Assembly: GCF_003046625.1 (NCBI RefSeq) | Contig: NZ_QAAD01000004.1 | Span: 239,902-303,901 of the forward strand | DNA: 64,000 nt | Direction of reading: 5' to 3' | From: Mangrovibacterium marinum | GTDB taxonomy: Bacteria; Bacteroidota; Bacteroidia; Bacteroidales; Prolixibacteraceae | In this document: positions 8,779-18,000 of the stretch, piece after piece | Position numbering within the stretch: position 1 is the stretch's first letter | How the letters are laid out: each line of letters starts with the position of its first letter | The notes under the pieces: model-generated | Told to the model about the DNA's origin: nothing | The model's input: the letters and a program-made list of their open reading frames with translations, nothing else | Databases searched by the model: none | Translations under genes and position numbers: made by a program

Positions 8779-9558
8779 ATGTACGATCGAATTTCTAATA
8801 AAAAAGACCTCATTCGCCAACTGAAAGAGCAGCTCCTTTCAATGGAAGGGTTCAGCAGCGGCTCGGTCAGCCGCCGGCTCGACTTTGGTTTGGGCCCGAT
8901 GAATGCTGCTTTTCCCGGTGGTACTTTCCCAATTGGTTCGATTCACGAACTGGTGAGCCCGACCGAAGCAGATGCTGCGGCCGCCAATGGCTTCCTCGCC
9001 GGACTGCTCAGCACCCTGATGGGGCAAAGTGGCATCTGCCTCTGGATTAGTGTGGGGCGAAAACTGTTTCCGCCGGCGCTGAAATTTTTCGGCATCGAGC
9101 CGCACCGGGTCATTTTTGTCGATGTAAAATTGAAAAAAGACGGGCTTTGGGTGATGGAACAAGCGCTGAAATGTACGGCACTTTCGGCCGTTGTTGCTGA
9201 GTTGCGCGAGGTGAGTTTTGCCGAATCGCGCCGCCTGCAACTGGCCGTGGAAGACAGCCGGGTAACCGGGTTTTTGCATCGCATCAGGCCGGTGTCGCAA
9301 GCTACGCTGGCCTGCGTGTCGCGCTGGAAAATTAGTCCGCAACCCAGCCATAGTAATGGGTTGCCAGGTGTCGGTTTTTCACGCGTCCAAGTCGAACTGG
9401 AAAAAATTCGCAACGGCCGCCCCGGTAGCTGGCAGTTCGAGTGGCGTAAAGGCCGGTTCCTCTTTGTCCCGGCAAAACGTCCGGCGGCCCTGACTGCGGA
9501 ATCAGCAAAGAACAATCTGGATTCCAACAAAGCATCAACAAAAATGAAAGCAGGATGA
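8779..9558 (+). CDS. imuA: ImuA-like RecA-fold protein of the mutagenesis cassette
   Basis: About 259 aa from the ATG at 8779; an in-frame TTG at 8764 would add five residues. The sequence shows a degenerate RecA/SulA-like core (GPMNAAFPGGTFPIGSIHELVSPTEADAAAANGFLAGLLSTL, then ICLWISVGRKLFPPALKFFGIEPHRVIFVDVK), as in ImuA proteins, with no intact Walker A motif. ImuA works with ImuB and DnaE2 in damage-induced translesion synthesis and is thought to link the complex to RecA filaments. It is followed by imuB and dnaE2 on the same strand. Unusually, a ~200-bp structured repeat separates it from imuB rather than a tight junction. Confidence in the role comes mostly from gene order. Confidence 0.82.
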   Translation: MYDRISNKKDLIRQLKEQLLSMEGFSSGSVSRRLDFGLGPMNAAFPGGTFPIGSIHELVSPTEADAAAANGFLAGLLSTLMGQSGICLWISVGRKLFPPALKFFGIEPHRVIFVDVKLKKDGLWVMEQALKCTALSAVVAELREVSFAESRRLQLAVEDSRVTGFLHRIRPVSQATLACVSRWKISPQPSHSNGLPGVGFSRVQVELEKIRNGRPGSWQFEWRKGRFLFVPAKRPAALTAESAKNNLDSNKASTKMKAG

Positions 9559-9599
9559 ATGAAAGCAGATCAAACAGAACTGATTTTTTGCGGAACGAA

Positions 9600-9800
9600 G
9601 TGGCCTATTTTTATCGAAACCGGAATCAAGCTAAAAGCTTAGTGCAGACGGGAAGTTCCGATCCGGCAGCTGCCGGATCGGAAATCACCCGTCGAACTTA
9701 GCTTTTAGAAAGATGGAGGTTGAAGATAAAAATCAGCCTTGACCTTTTTGTTTACTTTTTGGGTCAAGCCAAAAAGTAAAATCCGCCTGATAAGGCAACA
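9600..9800 (+). repeat. Interspersed structured repeat, module A (copy between imuA and imuB)
   Basis: This copy has the same architecture as that at 8553. P2 pairs CTAAAAGCT with AGCTTTTAG perfectly. P3 is GACGGG/CCCGTC. P4 is a perfect 28-bp palindrome at 9656-9683 (arm TTCCGATCCGGCAG). The following hairpins are TTTACTTTTTGG/CCAAAAAGTAAA (9751-9780) and GCCT-GATA-AGGC (9785-9796). Differences from the 8553 copy are largely compensatory. Confidence 0.9.
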
Positions 9801-9870
9801 ATGCAGATTTGGAGCAAATTCCCGTTACTTCCACAACATCAACAAAAGTTGACAGAAAACACACAGATTT

Positions 9871-11364
9871 ATGCCTAAGCGCTATTTATATATCTGGTTT
9901 CCCTATTTGCCCATTGAAAGGATGAGCAAAAAACACCCGGAACTGCACGGAAAGCCCTTTCTGCTGTACGCTCCCGAACGGGGGCGCATGGTGGTTCGAG
10001 CGGTAAGTCCTGCTTTGGTGAAAGAGGGCATCCGCCCCGGCATGGTTGTGGCCGACGTGCGCGCCATTTTTCCCGGGCTTGAGGTGATTCCCGCCGAACC
10101 GGAAGCCGATGCCCAATTGCTGAACAAACTGGCCGAATGGTGCTTTCGTTTTAGTCCAATTGTTGCTGTCGACCCGCCCGACGGACTGGTGCTCGACATC
10201 TCCGGTTGTCCGCATCTGTGGGGCGGCGAGTTGCCCTACCTGGAAGCGATTGTCGAGCGTCTGCAAAAAGGCGGCTATGCTGCCCGCGCTGCCATTGCCG
10301 ATACCATTGGCGCGGCTTGGGCAGTGGCCCGTTTCTGCCGTGAATTGCTAATTGAACCGGGGAGACAGGAGGAAGCATTGCTCCAACTCCCGCCCGTTGC
10401 CCTCCGGCTCGACGAGCCAACCCTTCAGCGACTGGACAAACTTGGCTTTCGAAAAATCAGTCAGCTTACCGCCATTCCGCCGGGCAACCTGCGCCGCCGC
10501 CTGGGCGATGCTTTGCTGTTCCGGCTGGGGCAGGCCCTGGGCACCGAACGTGAGTTGCTGAAACCGATTCAGCCAACACCGGTCTACCTGGAGCGTTTGC
10601 CTTGTTTGGAACCGATCCGAACAGCTAAAGGAATTGAAATCGCGCTGGAACGCCTGCTCGCGATGCTTTGCACCCGGCTTTCATCCGAAAGCAAAGGTAT
10701 GCGAAGCGGCATACTGAAAGGTTATCGGTTGGATGGTGAAACGGTGCAAATCAGCATCGGCACCAACCGGGCTTCTCGTAATGCAGCTCACCTGTTCAAA
10801 TTATTCGAGTTGAAGATCCCCGAGCTGGAACCGGCGCTCGGCATCGAACTGTTTACCTTGGAGGCCACGCTGGTTGAAGAGGTTACCGAAGCACAGGAAG
10901 CCCTGTGGAGCTTGGGCTGCAACAATCAAACGGTCATTGCCGAGCTGCTCGACACCATTGCCGGCAAGGTCGGGCTGCAATGCATTCGCCGCTATCTGCC
11001 GCAGGAAAGCTATTGGCCCGAGCATTCGGTTAAGGAGGTGGGCTCACTCGACAGCCAGCCCGAAACCGAATGGCGCACCGACCGGCCGCGCCCCATGCAC
11101 CTGCTCCCGCGCCCCGAGCCCATTGAGGTGATGGTGGTGCTGCCCGACTACCCGCCGATGCACTTTCGGTATAAAGGCGAGCTCATCCACCTTGTCCGGG
11201 CTGACGGGCCTGAGCGCATTGAACAGGAATGGTGGCTGCAACACGGCCCTCCGCGCGACTACTACCGGGTTGAAGACGACACCGGCGCCCGCTACTGGAT
11301 ATTCCGCCTAGGTCTGTACGGCAACGGGAAACCGCAGTGGTTTTTGCACGGCTATTTTGTTTGA
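9871..11364 (+). CDS. imuB: ImuB, Y-family DNA polymerase-like protein of the mutasome
   Basis: 497 aa. The Y-family fold is recognisable from RYLYIWFPYLPIERM, FLLYAPERGRMVVRAVSPALVKEGIRPGM, SPIVAVDPPDGLVLDISGCPHLWGGE and the thumb/HhH-like LRLDEPTLQRLDKLGFRKISQLTAIP. The canonical catalytic acids of DinB (DMDAFF and SxDE) are absent: the first strand reads YIWFPYLPIE and the second has LDISGC. This matches ImuB, which is thought to be a non-catalytic hub binding the beta clamp, ImuA and DnaE2. The C-terminal ~130 residues (RPMHLLPRPEPIEVM, YRVEDDTGARYWIFRLG) are typical of ImuB. Induction by DNA damage is inferred from the adjacent S24 repressor. Confidence 0.9.
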   Translation: MPKRYLYIWFPYLPIERMSKKHPELHGKPFLLYAPERGRMVVRAVSPALVKEGIRPGMVVADVRAIFPGLEVIPAEPEADAQLLNKLAEWCFRFSPIVAVDPPDGLVLDISGCPHLWGGELPYLEAIVERLQKGGYAARAAIADTIGAAWAVARFCRELLIEPGRQEEALLQLPPVALRLDEPTLQRLDKLGFRKISQLTAIPPGNLRRRLGDALLFRLGQALGTERELLKPIQPTPVYLERLPCLEPIRTAKGIEIALERLLAMLCTRLSSESKGMRSGILKGYRLDGETVQISIGTNRASRNAAHLFKLFELKIPELEPALGIELFTLEATLVEEVTEAQEALWSLGCNNQTVIAELLDTIAGKVGLQCIRRYLPQESYWPEHSVKEVGSLDSQPETEWRTDRPRPMHLLPRPEPIEVMVVLPDYPPMHFRYKGELIHLVRADGPERIEQEWWLQHGPPRDYYRVEDDTGARYWIFRLGLYGNGKPQWFLHGYFV

Positions 11365-11368
11365 AGAA

Positions 11369-11490
11369 GAAATGAGTCATGAGACATGAGTAGCGAGACT
11401 GAAATTTGTGGCTCAGAGCATGGTGTCTAATTGATTTAACCACAGAGGACCACTGAGTTTGACACAGAGTTGCACGGAGAAGCGAAAGAG
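11369..11490. repeat. Short degenerate direct repeats between imuB and dnaE2
   Basis: ATGAGTC, ATGAGAC and ATGAGTA follow each other at about 11373-11393. A second cluster with CACAGAG-like words lies at about 11441-11480. Both are low-complexity intergenic words with no coding frame. Function unknown. Confidence 0.5.
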
Positions 11491-11558
11491 AACGAGCTCC
11501 AAATTTGGAATTTGATTATTGGATTTTGGAATTTTTTAAACATTGAATTTTAAGCAAA

Positions 11559-14500
11559 ATGAAGTACTCCGAATTGCAGGTCACATCCAACTTCAGCTTT
11601 CTTTGTGGTGGTTCGCACCCGGAAGAGCTGGTGGAACGGGCTGAAGAGTTGGGCTACACCGCTATTGCCATTGCCGACCGCAATTCGCTGGCGGGCATTG
11701 TGCGGGCGCATGTGGCAGCCCGCGAGAAGAAGGTCCGCTTCATTCCGGCCTGCCGCCTCGATTTGCAGGATGGCCCCAGTCTCATCGCCTATCCCGCTTG
11801 CCGCGAAGGCTACTCCAACTTATCTGGTCTGCTGTCGACCGGCAACCTGCGCACCGAAAAAGGAAAGTGTGAGCTTTACCGGGCCGACCTCCGTCAATAT
11901 GCCGCCGGAATTCAATTTTTGCTGATTCCCCCAACAACACTGAACGCCGACTTCGACTTTCAAGCTGAATTTGTAAACGCGCTGGAAGAGTACCACCAAA
12001 TGCTGGGCAAAGCACTGCATCTGGCAGCCAGTTTTACTTATCAGGGCGACGACCAGAAGCGACTGTTCCGGCTGGCGCAGCTCGCTAAGCGCTTTCAGAT
12101 TCCGCTGGTGGCAACCAACGATGTGCATTACCACAGCCCGGAACGCCGCGAGTTGCAGGATGTGCTCACCTGCATCCGTGAAAAGTGCACCATCACAACG
12201 GCTGGTTTCAAACTACACCAAAATGCCGAGCGCTACCTGAAACCAATGGACGAGTTGCACCGCCTCTTTCGCCAATACCCCGAGGCTCTATTAAATGCAC
12301 AAAAACTGGCTGACTCGTGCCGCTTTTCGCTCGATGAGCTGCGCTACCTGTACCCCGAAGAAATTACCAGCGAGGGTCGCACGCCCATGGAGGAACTGGT
12401 CTTTCTGACTTGGAAAGGTGCGCATGAAAAGTTTGGTGACGTGATTCCACCCAAAATCAAAGAAACCATTGATATGGAGCTGGAATTTATCGGGCGCAAG
12501 GATTATGCTTCGTATTTCCTGACCGTGTACGACTATGTGCGCGAAGCCCGCTCGCGGGGAATCCTGTGCCAGGGACGCGGTTCGGCAGCCAACTCGGTGG
12601 TGTGCTATTGCCTGGGTGTCACCTCGGTCGACCCGTCGAAATTTAAGCTGCTGTTTGCCCGTTTCATGAGCGACGAGCGCAACGAACCACCCGACATTGA
12701 CGTGGACTTTGAGCACGAACGGCGCGAGGAAATCATGCAGTACATTTACAACAAGTATGGCCGCGACCGGGCCGGCATTGTGGCCACCGTTACGCAGGTA
12801 CACTGGCGCGGCGCCGTGCGCGATGTTGGCAAGGTGATGGGCCTGTCGACCGATGCGATTGGCCTCTTGTCGAAATCGGCTTATGAGTTCACTGAGGATT
12901 GGTTCACCGGGAAGGTATCAGAAACCACCAGCTTCAACCCCAACGACCCGCACCTGCGCAAAATCGTGGAGTTGACCTTGCAATACCGCGGATTCCCTCG
13001 GCAACTGGGCCAGCACACCGGCGGCTTTGTGATTACGCGCGGCAAACTGCACGAGTTGTGTCCCATTCTGAATGCCCGCATGGACAACCGGACTATTATT
13101 GAATGGAACAAAGACGACATTGAGGCGCTCGGCTTTTTGAAGGTTGACGTGCTCGCGCTGGGCATGCTCACCTGCATCCGCAAAGCCTTCGACCTGGCCA
13201 AGCAACACTACCAGCTGGATTTGACGCTGGCCAATATTCCGCAGGACGACCCGAAGGTGTACGAAATGATTAGTCATGCCGACACGCTGGGCGTATTCCA
13301 GATTGAAAGCCGGGCACAAATGTCGATGCTGCCGCGCCTTCGACCCGAAAAGTTTTACGACCTGGTGATTGAAGTGGCCATCGTCCGGCCGGGGCCCATT
13401 CAGGGCGACATGGTTCACCCGTATTTAAAACGACGAAACGGCGAGGAGCCGGTTGAATATCCGTCGGAAGAGTTGCGTGAAATTCTGGGCCGTACGCTGG
13501 GCGTGCCGCTGTTTCAGGAACAGGCCATGGAAATTGCCATTGTTGCCGCGGGCTTTACGCCGGCCGAAGCTGATGGTTTGCGCCGGGCCATGGCCACCTT
13601 TAAGTCGAAAGGGAAAGTGAGCTGGTACCACGATAAGCTCGTCAACGGCATGATCCGGAAAGGCTACACCCGGGAATTTGCCGAGCGGGTTTTCAAGCAA
13701 ATTGAAGGCTTCGGAAGCTACGGGTTCCCCGAAAGCCACGCGGCCAGCTTTGCGCTGCTGGTCTACATTTCGTCGTGGATAAAATGCTATTACCCCGATG
13801 TTTTTGCCGCGTCGCTGCTCAACAGTCAGCCCATGGGTTTTTACCAGCCTGCCCAGATTGTTATCGATGCGCGCAAACACGGCGTCGCTGTCCGTCCGGT
13901 CGACATCAACTTTTCGGAATGGGACAACACGCTGGAAGAACAGGATGGGAGCTACCGCGCCCTTCGGCTCGGATTCCGGCAGGTGAAAGGCCTGCGTGAA
14001 GATGAAATGAAGACCTTAATTGGTAACCGATGTGTTTTTTACGAAAATGTGAATGAACTGCTCGACGCAGGCGTGTCGCTATTTTCGCTGGAGCGACTGG
14101 CCGATGCCGATGCTTTCCGCTCCATCGGGCTCGACCGGCGCCGGGCGCTCTGGGAAGTCTCGGCCCTGAGCGACCACCCCACCGGCGTGTTTGCCGGAAC
14201 GCCATCAGCCAGTGCCGGCGAACAGGCCACCGAACTGCCCCCGATGAGCAACGCCGAGCACGTTGTGCAGGATTATGCCAGCACAGCGCTTTCGCTGAAA
14301 GCTCACCCGGTAAGTTTTGTCCGCCCCAGCCTCAACGACCTTGGCGTGGTTCCAACTTCAACCTTAAGCCAACTGAAAAACGGCCAACGGGTCAAAGTTT
14401 GCGGGTTGATTACCGTTCGGCAGCGCCCGGGAACGGCTAAAGGTGTGCTGTTCATCACCATTGAGGACGAAAGCGGTTTTGCCAACCTGGTGGTCTGGTC

Positions 14501-14759
14501 TGCCACCTTCGAAAAGTACTGCAAGGTCATTTTGCAATCGCACCTGTTGATGGTGGAAGGGAAAGTGCAGATTGAAGGCGAAGTGATTCATGTGGTGGTC
14601 AGCGACTGCTTCAACCTGAACGAACTGATGGACCTGAAAGCCGAAAGCCGCGACCTCGGTTCCACGAACAAAGCCACCGGTGCAGCAGTCGAAAAGAAAC
14701 GTCCTCACCCCATACAAGCTGTGCAAGGCGAACTGTTCCGCTCGCGGGATTTTAAGTAG
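11559..14759 (+). CDS. dnaE2: Error-prone DNA polymerase III alpha subunit DnaE2
   Basis: 1066 aa, the length expected for DnaE2 and shorter than replicative DnaE. It opens with a PHP domain (YSELQVTSNFSFLCGGSHPEEL, AIADRNSLAG). The polymerase palm has PDIDVDF with Asp379/Asp381/Asp383 and the later FLKVDVLALGMLT. RGSAANSVVCYCLGVT, GFPESHAASFALLVY and a C-terminal OB-fold (GLITVRQRPGTAKGVLFITIEDESG) complete the family order. In other bacteria DnaE2 with ImuA and ImuB performs damage-induced mutagenic bypass. It is third in the cassette, 194 bp after imuB, so it may be co-transcribed or have its own promoter. Housekeeping replicative dnaE is excluded by length and context. Confidence 0.93.
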   Translation: MKYSELQVTSNFSFLCGGSHPEELVERAEELGYTAIAIADRNSLAGIVRAHVAAREKKVRFIPACRLDLQDGPSLIAYPACREGYSNLSGLLSTGNLRTEKGKCELYRADLRQYAAGIQFLLIPPTTLNADFDFQAEFVNALEEYHQMLGKALHLAASFTYQGDDQKRLFRLAQLAKRFQIPLVATNDVHYHSPERRELQDVLTCIREKCTITTAGFKLHQNAERYLKPMDELHRLFRQYPEALLNAQKLADSCRFSLDELRYLYPEEITSEGRTPMEELVFLTWKGAHEKFGDVIPPKIKETIDMELEFIGRKDYASYFLTVYDYVREARSRGILCQGRGSAANSVVCYCLGVTSVDPSKFKLLFARFMSDERNEPPDIDVDFEHERREEIMQYIYNKYGRDRAGIVATVTQVHWRGAVRDVGKVMGLSTDAIGLLSKSAYEFTEDWFTGKVSETTSFNPNDPHLRKIVELTLQYRGFPRQLGQHTGGFVITRGKLHELCPILNARMDNRTIIEWNKDDIEALGFLKVDVLALGMLTCIRKAFDLAKQHYQLDLTLANIPQDDPKVYEMISHADTLGVFQIESRAQMSMLPRLRPEKFYDLVIEVAIVRPGPIQGDMVHPYLKRRNGEEPVEYPSEELREILGRTLGVPLFQEQAMEIAIVAAGFTPAEADGLRRAMATFKSKGKVSWYHDKLVNGMIRKGYTREFAERVFKQIEGFGSYGFPESHAASFALLVYISSWIKCYYPDVFAASLLNSQPMGFYQPAQIVIDARKHGVAVRPVDINFSEWDNTLEEQDGSYRALRLGFRQVKGLREDEMKTLIGNRCVFYENVNELLDAGVSLFSLERLADADAFRSIGLDRRRALWEVSALSDHPTGVFAGTPSASAGEQATELPPMSNAEHVVQDYASTALSLKAHPVSFVRPSLNDLGVVPTSTLSQLKNGQRVKVCGLITVRQRPGTAKGVLFITIEDESGFANLVVWSATFEKYCKVILQSHLLMVEGKVQIEGEVIHVVVSDCFNLNELMDLKAESRDLGSTNKATGAAVEKKRPHPIQAVQGELFRSRDFK

Positions 14760-15066
14760 ATGTCTCGAACTTGTTGGTCCAAGGGTGAATGTGCTTTGTG
14801 CGTGTTTATCTGTTGTTTGTCAGTTGTTTGTTTTGTGTGCTGTTTTGAGGGCAAGTCGAAAGGCTTCTGTTTGGCCATAGCATGAAATGATTTCAGTATC
14901 AGGGGCTCTTTGTAAAGAATATCAATTAAGATCGAATCTAAATAAGTAGGATGTCGCTTATAACCAGCTATAAAAATCATGAATTATAGAATAATTATTA
15001 TTTCAATTCACTAGTTTTAAAGTCGGATATTCAAATTCCTGAAAATTAACTCTTACACTTCTGGCT
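14760..15066. other. Intergenic stretch, nothing recognised
   Basis: About 300 bp between dnaE2 and the helicase gene. T/G-rich at first, A/T-rich before 15067. No hairpin, gene or clear promoter was identified. Confidence 0.4.
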
Positions 15067-18000
15067 ATGACTGAACAAACACCTAATCCTCGGGTAGAAT
15101 TTGTGTATACTACCGTTGCAAATTATGCTATTCAACAAAACAGGGTTCCATTGGTCCGCCAATTTTTTATTGAGAATACAGCCGAAGACGATTTAGCTGA
15201 AGTTGATATTGAAATTTCCTGCGAACCCGAATTTGCAGGAAGGTGGCAACACCACCTGGATGTTGTGCAGGCTGGCCAGACAATAAAGATAGATACGGAG
15301 AATTTTAGGCTGTCATCCACCTTTCTTTCAGAATTAACTGAAAAGGTTTCCGGAGAGATCAACCTGACGGTTGCGGTTAAGGGAGCGGAAGTGTTTTGCG
15401 GAAAGTATCCGGTTGAGGTTTTGGCTTATGACCAGTGGAATGGAATCGGGGTTCTGCCGGAGATGTTGGCCGCTTTTGTTACACCGAATCATCCGGAAAT
15501 AGCCACGGTTTTAAGTGCTGCTTCCGGAATTCTCAATCAGTGGACCGGAGATCCTTCTTTTGACGCCTATCAGAGTTTGAGCCCGGACCGGGTGAAAAAG
15601 CAGATGGCTGCCATTTATGAAGCCATAGCCGGACTTGGGGTGGTGTATTGTTCACCTCCGGCAAGTTTCGAAAACGCCGGGCAGCGTGTTCGGATGTGTG
15701 ATACCATCTTCTCGCAAAAACTGGGAACCTGCCTGGATATGGCTTTGTTATATGCCGGATGTCTGGAAGCCATTGGATTGCATCCGTTGATTGTGGTTAT
15801 TGATGGGCACGCTTTTGTCGGAAGTTGGTTGGTTGAAAACACATTCCCGGATCGAGTGAATGACGACGTGGCACTGCTGAAGAAGAGAATAGCATCAGGG
15901 ATTAATGAGATTGGACTGGTGGAGTCAACCTGCATGAATGCCGGGAAAAATGTGACTTTTGATGAAGCGAACGACCGGGCTAATTATCATTTGGTTGATG
16001 AGGATAATTTCATCCTCTTTATTGATGTTGCCCGGGCCCGGTTTAGTGGAATACGACCTCTGCCTCAACGAATAAAAACCTCTGACGGATGGCAAATTGT
16101 GGAAACCCAGGTGCAGCAACGTGATCATCTGGCGCCGGAAGAGATTATTGGCGGGACCCTTACTGTGCCAAATGACACACCGGATATCACAAAGCAGAAA
16201 ATATGGGAACGAAAATTATTGGATTTATCGCTCCGAAATAATCTGCTAAATCTTAGGGTCACTCAGAGTACAATCCAGCTAATCTCTGTTTCATTAGGTC
16301 TTTTTGAAGATGCTTTGGCCGATGGTGATGAATTTCAGGTACTGTCGAAACCACGGGATTGGTCGAACCCGCTGAGCGTTTCCGGCGTGTACCAGTCCTT
16401 AAACATGTCCGATCCAATTGTGCCTTTGTTAAAAGATGACCTGAAGCAAAAACGTCTTCGTTCGTATTTGACAGAGAGTGAGTTGGCTTCTGCGATGACA
16501 AAACTTTACCGGTCGTCCCGATTATCCCTGGAGGAAAACGGAGCGAATACCCTCTATCTGGCTCTTGGATTTTTGAAGTGGTACGAGAGCGACCGGAGCG
16601 AAGTGGCGAGATATGCTCCGCTGTTGTTGCTCCCAGTCGAGATTGTCCGAAAGTCGGCACAAAAGGGCTATGTAATCAGGAGCCGGGAGGAAGACACCTT
16701 GATGAATATTACCCTTCTGGAAATGCTTCGGCAGGATTTCGGGATTGCGATAAATGGCTTGGAGGAGTTGCCCAAAGATGATAGCGGGGTTGACGTTCAA
16801 AAGATTTTCAATATTGTTAGGCACGGTATCATGTCGCAGGCTCGCTGGGACGTGGAAGAGCAGGCTTTTTTGGGCACTTTCTCGTTCAGCAAATTCATTA
16901 TGTGGAATGATATCCACAACAATGCGGAGAAATTAGCCGAGAATAAAATTGTTGCCAGCTTGATTTCCGGGAAACTGGAATGGCAGGTCTCGGAGCTAAC
17001 AGAGGAGGCATTCGATTTTGATCATTCGCATCGTCCATCCGACATCGCTTTGCCGATAAATGCCGATTCATCGCAGCTTGAAGCGATATGTAGCGCCGTT
17101 CAGGATAAGAGCTTTATTTTGCATGGGCCTCCGGGAACCGGCAAGTCGCAAACCATTACCAATATTATTGCGAATGCCCTCTATAAAGGCAAACGGGTGT
17201 TGTTTGTGGCTGAGAAAATGGCCGCTTTGTCCGTTGTTCAAAAGCGCCTTGCCGATATTGGATTAGATCCGTTTTGTTTGGAGTTGCACTCCAATAAGGC
17301 CAAAAAATCAACCGTGCTGGAGCAATTGCAGAAAGCGGTCGAAGTCGTCAAAAAAACTTCTCCTTTCGAATATCAGTCCGAAGCAGAGAGACTGTTCAGT
17401 TTGCGCGTTGAATTAAATGCTTATGTCGAATCGCTACACAAGCCTTATTCGTTTGGCCTGTCGCTTTATGATTGTTTTTCAGGATATGCATCACTGAACG
17501 GAGCCCCGGATTGTATCAAATTTGAAGAGCAATTTTTGCAGGGTTTAAACAAAGAAAAAATCGGAGAATACACCGATTTAGTGGAAGAATTGCAAAATGC
17601 AGGAATACTCTGCGGACACCCGTTTAAGCATGCTCTTGCCGAGCTCAAAATTGCCTCCTACAGTTCTTCCCTAAAATCTCAAAGTCAGGAATTAATAACG
17701 AAATATATTGAATGTCTTCAGGAATATCAAGTCAAGAGGGATGCGCTTTGCACGAAGATAAAATTGGATATTCCTGAAAAAGATAAAACGACAGATTTGC
17801 TCCTTTTGCAGTTAGCGAAGCAATTGCTGCAAATGGAAGATACGCCTGGCTCAATGTTTAATGTCAGTAGCGTGGTGCAGACGCTCTCAAAGGCAATTGA
17901 GTTATCGGAACATGGGGCCAAACGCGATGAAGCAAGGACATATCTGCTTGATCTGTTTCGAAAAGAGATTTTGCAGTACGATGCCGACCAGAGCCTCGAT

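Noticed and set aside
8553..9800. Interpreting the module A copies as simple transcription terminators
   Set aside because: They are ~200 bp with several nested helices and conserved internal loops, and sit upstream of genes in the same orientation; ordinary terminators in this window are single short stems with T-runs.
12291..13880. Long antisense ORFs (up to 170 aa) inside dnaE2
   Set aside because: Shadow frames of a GC-rich gene; the sense strand carries all conserved polymerase motifs.
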